A DNA stretch of 64,000 nucleotides from Viridibacillus sp050279675. GTDB lineage: Bacteria > Bacillota > Bacilli > Bacillales_A > Planococcaceae. How positions within the stretch are numbered: position 1 is the first letter of the stretch; every line of letters begins with the position of its first letter. The DNA is taken from contig NZ_JBNNUK010000004.1 of assembly GCF_050279675.1 (NCBI RefSeq), forward strand, positions 124,001 through 188,000, given 5' to 3'. The notes beneath the pieces are model-generated. The model did no database searches. It was not told the DNA's origin and was given only the letters and a program-made list of their open reading frames with translations. The position numbers and the translations under genes are program-made. Of the stretch, positions 19,775-30,200 are shown in pieces.

Positions 19775-20644
19775 TCAAAATATAACTTTTGCATCACTCG
19801 GTAGCGTTTGAATATGCTTTAAATAATTGAGCACTTTAACACCTTCTTCATAACTTTGGAATGAAAGCATGCTAGCAACATTTGTTGCTGTACTTTGAAA
19901 TAAATCACACATAATAAATAGTACTTGCCCTGCTGAATCATAGCTAGCATTATTATATGTTGAGAGTAACTGCTCCCACACCTCTTTTGGTAATAAGTAC
20001 TCTAGGTCCTTGCCGTTTTTTCCAACGCTTCTTGAAAAGTCTGTTTGCACTCCGACTTGCCAAGAAAGCATTTGAATCAGCATTTCACGCGTATTATGAA
20101 AATGTGCTTGTGCATAAAGCATTTCTTTTCTCCATAAACCTTTCGCAATATATGTAGCAACCCACCAAAACTCATTACAACAATCCTTATAATGTTCTTC
20201 TGTTGGGCATTGCACCCAGTAATTGACGTCCGTTGGTGGAGGGAGTTTAGGAAGTGAACCATTTTTATCTAACAAGATTGTAGTTAAACTATCTTCTTTA
20301 CAATATATTTCTTGCTCTTCGACAGGGATAAGCATCAAATCAATCCGGTTCCCATCCGAAAATTGCATCAAGTATGTATAACGTCCACCAAGTTCAGGTG
20401 GAAACAACACCATGTCTTCTGGCGTTTGCATAATGACTCTCTCTCCAAAAATGTCTACCCAATGAGGATTATTAGTAAGTGATTTAATATCCGTCACAAT
20501 ATAAACGATATCAAAATCTTGAAAGGGATCCTTTTTCACATTATTATTTGTTCTTGAACCATTCATACAAACCGCGCGTACGCGTTCATCATTTTTCGCT
20601 ACATCTAGGATTAAATCCATCATTTGCTGCGCTGTTCTCATCAT
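19775..20644 (-). CDS. aadK: Aminoglycoside 6-adenylyltransferase (AadK-like)
   Basis: A 289-residue nucleotidyltransferase of the ANT(6)/AadK family, which adenylates streptomycin. The catalytic pattern MNGSRTNNN...DFDIVYIV with two metal-binding aspartates is at residues about 26-48, and GNRIDLMLIP near residue 100 carries the third. Length fits the family (about 284). It stands alone, divergent from an MFS gene, with no mobile element near it, so it looks like an intrinsic chromosomal gene as in Bacillus subtilis. The ATG at 20644 follows GGGGGTATTG. Confidence 0.85.
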   Translation of the reverse strand: MMRTAQQMMDLILDVAKNDERVRAVCMNGSRTNNNVKKDPFQDFDIVYIVTDIKSLTNNPHWVDIFGERVIMQTPEDMVLFPPELGGRYTYLMQFSDGNRIDLMLIPVEEQEIYCKEDSLTTILLDKNGSLPKLPPPTDVNYWVQCPTEEHYKDCCNEFWWVATYIAKGLWRKEMLYAQAHFHNTREMLIQMLSWQVGVQTDFSRSVGKNGKDLEYLLPKEVWEQLLSTYNNASYDSAGQVLFIMCDLFQSTATNVASMLSFQSYEEGVKVLNYLKHIQTLPSDAKVIF

Positions 20645-20786
20645 CAATACCCCCGTATTAAATTGGTAATTATATTTTGAGCCATCTTATATAATTATCC
20701 ATTTTCTTTGATATAATTAACCTTTGTCAATTAGTGGGTTAAAATATTATAAGATTCATAAATATATATAATAGGAGGCGTTACAA

Positions 20787-22004
20787 TTGGCAACAAATCA
20801 AGCTGTTCAAAATGGCAACAAGCTAAAATGGAATCGTAATGTTTGGTTACTTGTAATTGGGATTATTTTCATCGCTTCTACATTACGTGCTCCTTTAACT
20901 TCTGTAGGTCCAATTATCTCATTCATTCGTGATGGTCTTCATATTTCAAATGTATTAGCAGGATTTATCACAACGTTTCCCTTACTTGCTTTTGCTGTTA
21001 TTTCACCATTAGCGCCAAAATTTTCAAAGCGCTTTGGGGTAGAACGTACTTTACTATTCTCAACAGCAATACTTGCTGTAGGGATTCTCACTCGATCATT
21101 AGGTACGACCTTCACACTGTTATTAGGTACTACTCTAATCGGTGTAGCAATTGCTTTTGGCAATGTACTGTTACCAAGTTTGATTAAATTAAAATTCCCT
21201 TTACAAGTTGGGTTATTAACAGGAATTTTCACTGTTTCGATGAATCTATCTGCAAGCTTAGCAGCTGGGATTAGCTATCCGCTTGCTAGCGGAGATCTCG
21301 GTTGGAGAATTGCATTAGGCATCTGGTTTATTTTAGCAATAATCGCTATTATTGTTTGGCTTCCACAAATTCGTAAATCAAAGTCTGAATCCAATATTGG
21401 CTCGGAAACTAATAAAGAACACACCCCACTTTGGAAATCACCCCTAACTTGGACAATTACATTAGCAATGGGCTTCCAATCTCTAATTTTCTATACAACT
21501 GCAGCTTGGATTCCAGAAATGTTGCAGTCACAAGGAATGAGCGCTAATACTGCTGGTTGGATGTTCTCCTTTATGCAGTTTTCGCAATTACCTGCAACAT
21601 TTATGATTCCCATTATTGCTGGCCGTAGAAAAGATCAACGCCCACTTGTTATTGTTTTCGGCGTTCTTTATCTAGTAGGATTCGGAGGTATTTTAGCTGG
21701 ATGGACCTCTTTAACAGTGTTATGGATGATTTTACTTGGACTTGCAGGTGGTGCATCATTTAGTTTAGCTATGATGTATTTTTCGCTGCGCACACGTACC
21801 GCTCATGAAGCGGCAGAATTATCTGGTACTGCTCAATCACTTGGTTATCTATTAGCTGCTATCGGTCCTGTATTATTTGGCTATGTTCACGATATTACGA
21901 ATAGCTGGACAACAGCTATCATTCTATTCATCATTACAGTTCTGCTATTAGTGACGGTTAGTATGCATGCTGCAAAAGAAGGCTATGTTACACCTGGAAA
22001 ATAG
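20787..22004 (+). CDS. MFS transporter of the CynX/NimT (cyanate permease) family
   Basis: A 405-residue transporter with twelve helices. The family start is seen in IASTLRAPLTSVGPIISFIR near residues 29-48, and loop 2-3 carries PKFSKRFGVERTLL. The start is TTG, eight bases after AGGAGG. Members export nitroimidazoles or import cyanate; others have unknown substrates, so no substrate is assigned. It is divergent from the adenylyltransferase gene and ends before a bidirectional hairpin. Confidence 0.8.
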   Translation: MATNQAVQNGNKLKWNRNVWLLVIGIIFIASTLRAPLTSVGPIISFIRDGLHISNVLAGFITTFPLLAFAVISPLAPKFSKRFGVERTLLFSTAILAVGILTRSLGTTFTLLLGTTLIGVAIAFGNVLLPSLIKLKFPLQVGLLTGIFTVSMNLSASLAAGISYPLASGDLGWRIALGIWFILAIIAIIVWLPQIRKSKSESNIGSETNKEHTPLWKSPLTWTITLAMGFQSLIFYTTAAWIPEMLQSQGMSANTAGWMFSFMQFSQLPATFMIPIIAGRRKDQRPLVIVFGVLYLVGFGGILAGWTSLTVLWMILLGLAGGASFSLAMMYFSLRTRTAHEAAELSGTAQSLGYLLAAIGPVLFGYVHDITNSWTTAIILFIITVLLLVTVSMHAAKEGYVTPGK

Positions 22005-22101
22005 AGTTGTATCCAAGCTTACAATGACTCGTATTTTTTGTATTACGAGAATCAAGTTATGCATATCCAACTTCACACTCCCAACAAAACAAGTCATAGA
22101 A

Positions 22102-22146
22102 AAAAGCTATTAAGTAGTTTTACCAATACTTAATAGCTTTTAATTT
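22102..22146. terminator. Terminator shared by convergent genes
   Basis: A 14-bp perfect stem (AAAGCTATTAAGTA and its complement, loop of ten) with T-runs in both directions. Confidence 0.85.
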
Positions 22147-22220
22147 TTATTGTCTTTATACTTGCTAGCTTACTAATCCCCCTCCACTTTATGTCACACA
22201 AATACAATCTTTGCTATAAA

Positions 22221-23036
22221 TTACTTCTCAAAATGATAGCGACCGTTAAACAATTCAAATGTAACAGGTTCTATAGCCCCTGAGAAATTAACTTGGAATG
22301 GACATTCTCCTCGTTCTGTTAATACTTTTGCAACAACTCCATCTCCAATAGGACTAGCAAAGTATAAGTCACCGCCAGCTAATGTCAGCACCTGTACAAT
22401 AGCATTCAACTCCGGATCGACATACGCTTCCGCAACCTTTAACCCTAGATATCGAGACCATTCGTCAGCAGTTTTTTCAGCATCTATTACTGCAAAAGTA
22501 ACTCCTGCAAAGTCCAACTTTTCTGGTTGCTTTCCAATGACTCCTTTTTCAACTTGCTCCTGTCTACGTTTATCATCATTGTCATCCCATTGAATAATAA
22601 ATGGCAATTGAAGAGAGCCATTTTCTTCTCCAGCGTAAAGTAATTGCCAGCTAATAACGCTACCATCTGGTCGTTTTCTGTACATTGGTACTGGCCCATT
22701 TACTGATAGACCGTGCTTTTTTAAACTTCTTGCTACCTCTTCAATATCCGTTGTGCGAGCTGCAAATCTTACGAAACCTTCTTTGAATTTATTATTTACT
22801 ACTGTTTCAATAAGGCTGTGATGTAAATGTTTTGCTCCTGCTACTAGCTCTCTGTCGTATGTACCAAGGTACTCTATATAACTTAAATCAAAGTAGCTAA
22901 GTGCATTGTACGTTCCGCGCCCTTCATGAACGCCACCATCAACAACGTGGATTCCTTGGTTTTGTAATGATTTTATTACTCCTTTTGGTTCATCTACAAA
23001 ATGTACTAAGTGATCAAAAGATAATGTCATGTTCAA
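22221..23036 (-). CDS. Glyoxalase-like (VOC superfamily) protein
   Basis: A 271-residue protein of the two-module Glyoxalase_3-like type. It begins LSFDHLVHFVDEPKGVIKSL and has GRGTYNALSYFDLSYIEYLG near residue 40, the usual metal or substrate face of the fold; a second module starts at about residue 155 (KLDFAGVTFAVIDAEKTADE). Enzymatic activity is not known for this group. It starts seven bases after the M20 amidohydrolase, hence shares its SAM riboswitch, which suggests a job in sulfur or methionine-related metabolism. Confidence 0.75.
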   Translation of the reverse strand: MNMTLSFDHLVHFVDEPKGVIKSLQNQGIHVVDGGVHEGRGTYNALSYFDLSYIEYLGTYDRELVAGAKHLHHSLIETVVNNKFKEGFVRFAARTTDIEEVARSLKKHGLSVNGPVPMYRKRPDGSVISWQLLYAGEENGSLQLPFIIQWDDNDDKRRQEQVEKGVIGKQPEKLDFAGVTFAVIDAEKTADEWSRYLGLKVAEAYVDPELNAIVQVLTLAGGDLYFASPIGDGVVAKVLTERGECPFQVNFSGAIEPVTFELFNGRYHFEK

Positions 23037-23043
23037 GTCCCCC

Positions 23044-24243
23044 TTATTTAAATAAATAATGTGAAACGATTTTCACAAATGCTTTCTCTATTGTTAATAA
23101 CGCTCTTTCATCAAAATCGAATTTCGGATGATGATGTGCAAAATGAGTGCGTTCGTCGTCATTTCGTGAACCTGCTTTAAAATAAGTACCTGGTTTTTCA
23201 TTTAAAAAATATGCAAAATCCTCTCCACCCATTGACGGTTCAAATTCAATCACCGATTCAGCACCAAATTCCCTTTCAAATAAACCTTTCACAAGAGCAG
23301 TCTCAGCCGGATGATTGTATAGAGCTGGATAGCCGTGTAAATAATCGATTTCATATGTGGCATGTGCTGATTTCGTTATGCCTTTGACGATTGAGTAGAT
23401 TTCTTCTTTTACCTTATTGCGAACTTCATCCGTCATTGTGCGAACCGTTCCTTCAATAATTGCCGAATCAGCAATAATATTGAAAGCACTTCCTGCATGG
23501 AATACACCAACTGTCACTACCGCTGCATCAAATGGATTTAAGCGACGACTGACAATTTTCTGCAACGCTCCAACGATTTCACTACCCACAACAATTGAGT
23601 CAATGGATTGTTGTGGTTTCGCACCATGGCCACCTAGTCCTTGAATTTTAATCGTGAATTTATCAACTGCAGCCATTTTAAAACCATCCCCAACAGATAC
23701 CTTTCCAACTGATGCACCTGCGTCTAAATGCGCACCAAATACATAATCGACATCTTTTAATATATCTTCAGCAATCATAAATTTCGCACCACCAGGAGGT
23801 TTTTCCTCCGCATGTTGGAAGATAAAAATGATGTTACCGTGTAGATGCTCTCTGTAATGGCTTAGTGTTTTCGCTGTCGCAAGTAATGCGGTCGTATGTC
23901 CATCATGACCACATGCATGCATGACACCATCTTTTTGAGATTTATATGCAACTTCTTTTAAATCTGTAATAGGTAATGCATCAAAATCGGCTCTCAAAGC
24001 GATTGTTTGACCAGCTTGATCTCCTTTCAAAATACCAATTAAACCATTTCCGCCTATCCCTTTTTTCACCTCTAAACCGAAGCTCTCAAGTTTTTCTGCA
24101 ATAAATTTTGCAGTTTCATATTCTTCAAAAGATAACTCGGGATGCTCATGTAAATATCTCCTCCACCCAACAATTTCACCAAAACCTTGATCTATTTCTT
24201 CATAAATTGTAGTTAAAAGTTGTTTTTGCGTTATCGCACTCAT
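23044..24243 (-). CDS. M20-family amidohydrolase / N-acyl-amino-acid deacylase
   Basis: A 399-residue metallopeptidase of the M20D group (hippurate hydrolase/IAA-amino-acid hydrolase type). Metal ligands are in MHACGHDGHT near residue 107, HAEEKPPGGA near residue 142 and THFAHHHPKFDFDE near residue 370; the dimerisation domain lies between. Family members remove acyl groups from N-acyl amino acids. A SAM-I riboswitch upstream points to sulfur metabolism. Homologues in Bacillus (YtnL, YxeP) deacetylate N-acetylcysteine made by the S-alkylcysteine pathway, and that step has no gene in the operon at 1-6063, so this is a plausible candidate. Confidence 0.8.
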   Translation of the reverse strand: MSAITQKQLLTTIYEEIDQGFGEIVGWRRYLHEHPELSFEEYETAKFIAEKLESFGLEVKKGIGGNGLIGILKGDQAGQTIALRADFDALPITDLKEVAYKSQKDGVMHACGHDGHTTALLATAKTLSHYREHLHGNIIFIFQHAEEKPPGGAKFMIAEDILKDVDYVFGAHLDAGASVGKVSVGDGFKMAAVDKFTIKIQGLGGHGAKPQQSIDSIVVGSEIVGALQKIVSRRLNPFDAAVVTVGVFHAGSAFNIIADSAIIEGTVRTMTDEVRNKVKEEIYSIVKGITKSAHATYEIDYLHGYPALYNHPAETALVKGLFEREFGAESVIEFEPSMGGEDFAYFLNEKPGTYFKAGSRNDDERTHFAHHHPKFDFDERALLTIEKAFVKIVSHYLFK

Positions 24244-24360
24244 TCAATACTCCTCCTTCAATTTATACTTTTAATTCAAATCGGTTTACTTTGAATTTGA
24301 GATAAATTTTTTTCTTAGGAAACTTTTCATTATATGCTCTGCAAATTTATTTCATGATAA

Positions 24361-24400
24361 TAAAAAAGTCGATTTCTCTAAATGAAATAGAGAAATCGAC
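24361..24400 (-). terminator. SAM-riboswitch-controlled terminator
   Basis: A perfect 12-bp stem (GTCGATTTCTCT and complement) with a nine-base loop and six T on the minus strand, 18 bases after the SAM aptamer and about 125 bases before the M20 gene. Confidence 0.93.
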
Positions 24401-24418
24401 TTGGTATGTAAGTCTCTC

Positions 24419-24520
24419 CTCATCTATCAAGTTTTTAATCAACTTGCTGGAAGTAGCACCTTGCTTTAATAGCGGTTGCTGAGATATCACAGGGCCAGTC
24501 CCTCCATCTCTCTCGATAAG
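24419..24520 (-). promoter_or_regulatory. SAM-I riboswitch (S box)
   Basis: The minus strand carries the S-box core: CTTATCGAGAGAGATGG, then AGGGACTGGCCC, TGATATCTCAGCAACC and AGGTGCTACTTCC, closed by P1 between CTTATC and GATGAG. An intrinsic terminator follows. High SAM should therefore switch off the M20 amidohydrolase and the glyoxalase-like gene. Confidence 0.95.
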
Positions 24521-24603
24521 AAAACCTATTGAATTAGTAGTAATTAAAATCATGTTACGCCAATCCATTGAAAATTGCAATAAATTTCCTGCAATTCTCT
24601 AAA

Positions 24604-25659
24604 TCAATATGGCGCTTTCTGATAAAAATAATTTGGCGTTTTACGTTCATTGTCATATGGTTTATGGAATATATGCGTTGTAGCCGGTGATAATGGTGGA
24701 ATAAGCCATGTCCAATTCCCCGTTACTTCACGCCCTGCAATTTGTTCATTGGATTCGAAGCGTTTGAATTGTTGTGCTGCTGTATGGTGATCAACAATGC
24801 TCACTTCATCTTCTTTATACGAGTATAAAACTGCCGCATTTAATTCAACTAATGCACGATCTTTCCATAAGGAAGAATTTGAAGCTGTATTTAAACCCAT
24901 TTTTTCTGCGATTGTCGGTAACATATTATATCGATAGTCATCAGCTAAATTACGTGCACCAATTTCCGTACCCATATACCAACCATTAAAAGGAGCTGCT
25001 GCATATGTAATACCACCAACTTCTAATTTCATATTCGAAATCATCGGTACAGCATACCATTTCAAACCAAGGTCCTTAAACCATTCAAACTCAGGGTGTC
25101 GGATGGGGACTTCTAATATATACTCAGCTGGAATATCGAATAATTGCGGTTCTCTTTCTCCAACTTGAATAACTAGTGGCAAAATATCAAATCGACCACC
25201 TTGTCCTTGCCAGCCAAGTTGCTCACATTTCTTCGTAAACTCCACCGAATCTGGATCTCCCACAATGCCATCTGGCTTTTCATACCCAGCATAGCGGACT
25301 AATTGATGATTCCAAACACGTACATTACGTTGAGAGAAAATTGTAATGGTCGGGCGGATACGACCACCGTTTGTAGCGAAAGCAATATGCTCTAGAAGTC
25401 CTTGAAAAATATCTTGCTCACTTGTTAGTTCCCGCTTATCAAGCACTTGCAACGTTTGCCAAAACAAACGTCCAATACATTTATTGCTATTACGCCAACC
25501 TACTTGTGCCCCAAATTTCAGTTCATCTATTGTATGTTCATAAAATCCATTCTCTTGGATATCATGCTCTACTTCAGCTAAGCGTCTTACTAATTCCTCT
25601 TCAGATCGCTCTATTTCTGAATAATACAATTTTATAAAATCAATAGCCTCATTCAACAT
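24604..25659 (-). CDS. nos: Nitric oxide synthase oxygenase
   Basis: A 351-residue bacterial NOS, heme domain only, producing NO from L-arginine with an external reductase. The heme-ligating cysteine lies in WRNSNKCIGRLFW near residue 60; the arginine-binding glutamate is in GWYMGTEIGARNL near residue 237, and the pterin-side end GNWTWLIPPLSPATTHIFHK near residue 315. I chose the ATG ten bases after AGGAGG; an in-frame GTG nearer to it has too short spacing. It is a single gene followed by the SAM riboswitch unit on the same strand. Confidence 0.93.
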   Translation of the reverse strand: MLNEAIDFIKLYYSEIERSEEELVRRLAEVEHDIQENGFYEHTIDELKFGAQVGWRNSNKCIGRLFWQTLQVLDKRELTSEQDIFQGLLEHIAFATNGGRIRPTITIFSQRNVRVWNHQLVRYAGYEKPDGIVGDPDSVEFTKKCEQLGWQGQGGRFDILPLVIQVGEREPQLFDIPAEYILEVPIRHPEFEWFKDLGLKWYAVPMISNMKLEVGGITYAAAPFNGWYMGTEIGARNLADDYRYNMLPTIAEKMGLNTASNSSLWKDRALVELNAAVLYSYKEDEVSIVDHHTAAQQFKRFESNEQIAGREVTGNWTWLIPPLSPATTHIFHKPYDNERKTPNYFYQKAPY

Positions 25660-25845
25660 CGCCACAGTTCCTCCTGTCACCACTCGACTTCCTAACTACC
25701 ATCATAGAAGAATTGATTTCCATTAGACAAGGCATAAGACTTAAATAATGTGGTGATTTTGTGGCAACTGTCAATTTTGGCATAAACTGATATTATTTAT
25801 ATTGTTATAAATTAACAGCTTATCCAAATATTTTATTATAGGTAC

Positions 25846-25880
25846 TAAAAACCCTAACTTCTATAGAAGTTAGGGTTTTT
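25846..25880. terminator. Perfect bidirectional terminator
   Basis: Fourteen-bp stem (AAACCCTAACTTC and complement) around TATA, with A- and T-runs on both sides, just after the stop codon of the transglutaminase-like gene. Confidence 0.85.
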
Positions 25881-25904
25881 AACAGTAGTTTACAGTGAAT
25901 ATTT

Positions 25905-27038
25905 TCATTTAGCAGTAAGAGCTAATTGGTGAATTTTCCCTGATTTATTTTCTTTATAATAAAGCACTTTACTTTTTACATACAAGTCTACGACATGGGT
26001 AGATTTTATTTTAGTTTTATTTTGACCATTTAGCTTCACTTTATATAAATAACCACTATCGGAATAATTACTATAGTAAATCCATTGGCCATATACGGCT
26101 AAGAAAGGTACTTTGTCGTTGACAACTTTTAATTGCTTATTACTTTTTTTATCCATCTTAAATAATTGATCATTTTTATTATTTGAAAAATAATATGTTC
26201 CACTTTTTTCAATCACGTTCCCCATATTGTGGAAATATCCGTATTTTTCACTATTTGCGTTTGGAAACTCTTTTTCTTTCCAGCTATGATCTTTTTTCAA
26301 TTGTGCATCACATAGTAAAAAATAATGATAGTTAACAACTCCAGTTTTGTTTGGAATTGGATCATCCCAAGTCGTATCGATATGATAGTACTCACCATTA
26401 ATCTTCACCATGTTCCAAGAGTGGCTCACGCCTTTACTACTTCCCGTAACAACTATCGTTTCCACTCCTACTTTATTTAAAAGTAGTTGCATTGACTTTG
26501 AATACCCATCACAAACGGCAACTTTATTCACTAAAGCACCATAAACTTCATAAGAATCTCGGGAAACCTTATCTTTTCCTTGGTTTTTGTAATCATATTT
26601 TACCGATAAAACTAGATAATCATGAATAGCCCTTATCTTTTCTATATCACTCATATTTTTTTTTATTTTTGCATTTATAATACGCTTTACTTCAGCATCA
26701 ATTTTGTTCTTCTTTTTAAGAATACTTTGTTTACTGCCATCATATTTAAATTTGATTGTTCCAGTTGAGAATGTAGTTGCTCCATTATAATAAAAAATTT
26801 CCGGATGATCCTCAACTACCTTATTTACGATTGACCCAATTTTTTCAGGCCTTACTTCGCTAGAATTAAAATCTGTACTTGCTTCTACATTTTGCAAGCT
26901 TTTGAGAATATTATTATATGTCTTTTGTTCTTCGTTACTCAAAGATTTTGTTGAGATAGTGCTCCTTGCAAAGGTTTGCATAGGAAAGATGCTTGCTATT
27001 AAAATAATTCCTAGAATCACCTTCATTAACTGTTTCAT
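25905..27038 (-). CDS. Secreted transglutaminase-like protein with propeller-like tail
   Basis: A 377-residue protein. Residues 1-25 are a signal peptide (ILGIILIASIFPMQTFA). A transglutaminase-like core shows the catalytic cysteine in KVAVCDGYSKSMQLLL near residue 170, histidine in GVSHSWNMVKI near residue 205 and aspartate in YYHIDTTWDDP near residue 220. The C-terminal 120 residues repeat a pattern like YYFSNNKNDQLFKMDKK and WIYYSNYSDSGYLYKVKL, typical of DUF5050 propeller repeats. It may crosslink or cleave amide bonds in the wall; the substrate is unknown. It is separated from the adhesin gene by a terminator. Confidence 0.75.
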   Translation of the reverse strand: MKQLMKVILGIILIASIFPMQTFARSTISTKSLSNEEQKTYNNILKSLQNVEASTDFNSSEVRPEKIGSIVNKVVEDHPEIFYYNGATTFSTGTIKFKYDGSKQSILKKKNKIDAEVKRIINAKIKKNMSDIEKIRAIHDYLVLSVKYDYKNQGKDKVSRDSYEVYGALVNKVAVCDGYSKSMQLLLNKVGVETIVVTGSSKGVSHSWNMVKINGEYYHIDTTWDDPIPNKTGVVNYHYFLLCDAQLKKDHSWKEKEFPNANSEKYGYFHNMGNVIEKSGTYYFSNNKNDQLFKMDKKSNKQLKVVNDKVPFLAVYGQWIYYSNYSDSGYLYKVKLNGQNKTKIKSTHVVDLYVKSKVLYYKENKSGKIHQLALTAK

Positions 27039-27232
27039 CTATACCATTCCTAACCTTTTCTTTTCTCTAATTATATTAAATATAGTTCTAAATGAGTATC
27101 CGACATTAGTTATATTGACTATATCTGACGTAATTTGGCAGTGAATATATGTATCTATAATAGTAATATGAATGTTCAGGTTTTAGACTAAATACCTATA
27201 TTAATTCCTTATTATCTATTTGTTTCCTAAAA

Positions 27233-27282
27233 TAAAAAGAGGACTATTAGTGGCGAATTCCCACTAAATAGTCCTCTTTTTC
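27233..27282. terminator. Terminator of the adhesin gene
   Basis: A long, nearly perfect stem (AGAGGACTATTAGTGG and complement) around CGAATT with T-run on both sides, ending at the adhesin stop codon. Confidence 0.9.
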
Positions 27283-30200
27283 TATGCCTTTGTACTTCTT
27301 CTGTTATATAAAACCCATAAACCAAACAGGATAGCTAAAATTCCTATAAATAGGGTACCTGCTGGATACTCTACACCTGTTTGTGGAAGTATTTTACTTT
27401 CTTTTACGCTACCCTGATTATTCGGCTTACCTGAATCACTCGGTTTTCCTGGTGTGTTAGGATTACCCGAATTGTTTGGTCCTCCCGGATTATTTGGATT
27501 TCCAGGTTTGCTTGGTTCACCCGGATTGCTCGGTTTTCCTGGTTCTCCTGGTTTACCTGGGTCAACTGGTTTTCCTGGTTCTCCTGGTTTACCTGGGTCA
27601 ACTGGTTTGCCTGGGTCAACCGGTTTGCCTGGGTCAACTGGTTTGCCTGGGTCAACCGGTTTGCCTGGGTCAACCGGTTTGCCTGGATCAACCGGTTTGC
27701 CTGGATCAACTGGTTTGCCTGGATCAACTGGTTTGCCTGGATCAACTGGTTTGCCTGGATCAACTGGTTTGCCTGGATCAACTGGATGTTTGTATTCATT
27801 TGTTTTTGTTAAGTCCAGTATTTCAATTTGTTCTTTTTGGATAGCAAATTCTATCGGCTTGCTATCTAGTATATAACCAGCTGGAGCTTTTGTTTCAATA
27901 AGTTGATAGAATCCTTCATCAAGATTCTCTTCATAAATTTCACCATTTTTATCTGTTATTAGTTTCTCTTTCCCACTAACAACGGTATACTCATCTGTCT
28001 CTAGCTTTTTATACATCAATTTGAATTCTGCATCTTTTAATACGATTTTAGAATTATTTGCATCTACTTTTTTCAATTTAAATGCTCGGATAATTTTGTT
28101 GTTTTTAATTGTTATTTCTTTATCTGATTTGTCTAGAGTAACAACCACATTACTATCCTTCGAATCAATTGCGTAACCATTTGGAGCAGTGATTTCTTTT
28201 AATGTGTAATTATCATAAGGTAAGTTTTCAAATACTATCTTACCTTTTGCATTTGTTGTTTTTGTATCGACTAAAGAATTTTTACTGTCGTAAAGTTCAA
28301 AGATTGCACCTTCTAAAACTTTACTAGCATCTGCCGCGTCCACTTTAATGACTGATAGGTTTCCTTTGCCTCTAACATTTTCTTTTTTCACTACTTCTAC
28401 TTTAGTTTGATCTTTTACAATCGTGAATTCAACTGGCTCTTCGTCTAGCAAATAATGTTCAGGTGCCTTTGTTTCAACAAATCGATACTCACCAGGTTCA
28501 AGATTATTTACAATAATTTTGCCATTTTCATCTGTTGTTAGTGCTGTTTTAATGGTCTTATATTCAGTACCTTGCTTTTGTTGAAGTTCAAATATCGCGC
28601 CTTGCAGTGTCGTAGCGGAATTTTCCTTATCAACTTTTATTAGCTCTACAGCTTGAATGATTCTATCATTGTAAATAATTTCTTCGTTAGCGCCACTAAT
28701 CTTTATTTTTTTTGTATCATTAATACCTACAACATATCCTTTAGGGGCATGATCCTCTTTTAATAAATAGTTTCCGTAAAGCAATTTTTCAAACTTTACA
28801 GTACCATCTTCGCCTGTAGTCAACGTTTTGATGACCACACCACTTTCCTCATCGATTAGTGAGAATACAGCTCCTGGAAGAGGTTTTGTTTTATCATCAG
28901 CAGCAAATTTCTTTACTTCTAGACTTCCAACTTTACCTTCCCCTGTTCCTGAACCTGTTGTTTTTTTAACTTCAACAACGGCTTTAGATTCAGTTGTTTC
29001 CTCTGAAATTTGGTCGCCTGTCAATGTAATATCGTTATTAATCTTAGCTCCCACTTTATCTAAAATAAGTGACTGATATTCTAGAATATAAGGAGTGTCA
29101 ATTGAATTCTTAAAGGTAAGCTCAAAGAAATCCTTATCGCCCTCTCCCTTTTTAAATTCAATTTTATATTGGTCGTGTTCTAATTCTTTTCCTTTTGTAA
29201 CGTTCCCTTTTTCATCAACTGTAGTAGCGTATAGATGGAAGGAGTTTTCGAGTATAGATTGGTTACCACTTGGATTATCTGTTAATTTTACATTCGATAC
29301 GCTTGATTGCCCGAAGTTAATATTAACTTTCCAATTAATAATCTTACCTTTCTGTACTCCTGATTTTTTAGTATATTCGCCTCCATGTTGTACGGATACA
29401 CTTGCAGTAAGATCAGTTACTTTTTTCCCGTCATTATATAGTGTCGCAGTGTTACTATATTTATTTTTAATAAGTGAATCTTTCAAACTTGTTTTATATG
29501 AAATTAAATAAGGTTCATTAATTTCCTTATTAAAAATCACTTTAAAACCTGGTTTATCACCAGGATTCCACTCAACTGTATAATCTTTACCTTCTACTAA
29601 CTCTTCTGTTTCTGTGCCGTTTGCTCCACCCGTTAAAGACATTTTATATACTTTTAATGAATCCTCAACAAGTTTTTGATTGTCTAAAATGAAATCTTCT
29701 ACATAGGCATTTGATAGTGTTTTAAGGTTGTAATTTACACCGATATTCCATGTTATTTCTTTATCTACAGCATTGTACGAGCCGTTTTTAAAACCGTTAG
29801 ATTGCGTATATTCATCTGGCGTAAATTTTGCCGTTGCTTCTTTTGATTTATCTTGACCATCTTTATCAGTCCATTTAAGACTGACGTTGTTTTCTAAATA
29901 ATTTAAAGATTCTTTTTCACGATTTTCATAATTAAATTTTGTTTTATATTCAATTACATGTGGTGTATTAATTTCTTTTGTAAATTCAATTGTGAAGCCA
30001 TTACCATCTGTATCTTCTTTTAATGTGTAATCTTCACCTTTTTCAAGTTCATTTCCAGGTGTTGTAATTTTAAGTGTGTCCGGAAGTAATGTTAGCCCTT
30101 TATTTGTAAATGAGTCTACAAGTTTAACGTTTTTCATTGAATGACTATCTTGGTTTATGGCAATCATCCATGTTGCTGTTTTGTCTTTATAATCTGAACT

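Noticed and set aside
19775..20644. Acquired antibiotic-resistance island around the adenylyltransferase
   Set aside because: No insertion sequence, integron site or composition shift nearby; the gene looks like a resident aadK.
24347..24580. 77-codon minus-strand frame
   Set aside because: It is the SAM-I riboswitch and its terminator read as protein; no ribosome site.
27540..27787. Regular repeats that could be taken for a CRISPR array
   Set aside because: Units are 18 bases, directly adjacent without spacers, and in frame with the adhesin.
27454..27876. Plus-strand frame with collagen-like Gly-x-y repeats (GLPGSTG)
   Set aside because: It is the antisense reading of the PVDPGK stalk of the adhesin; no ribosome site or promoter on the plus strand.
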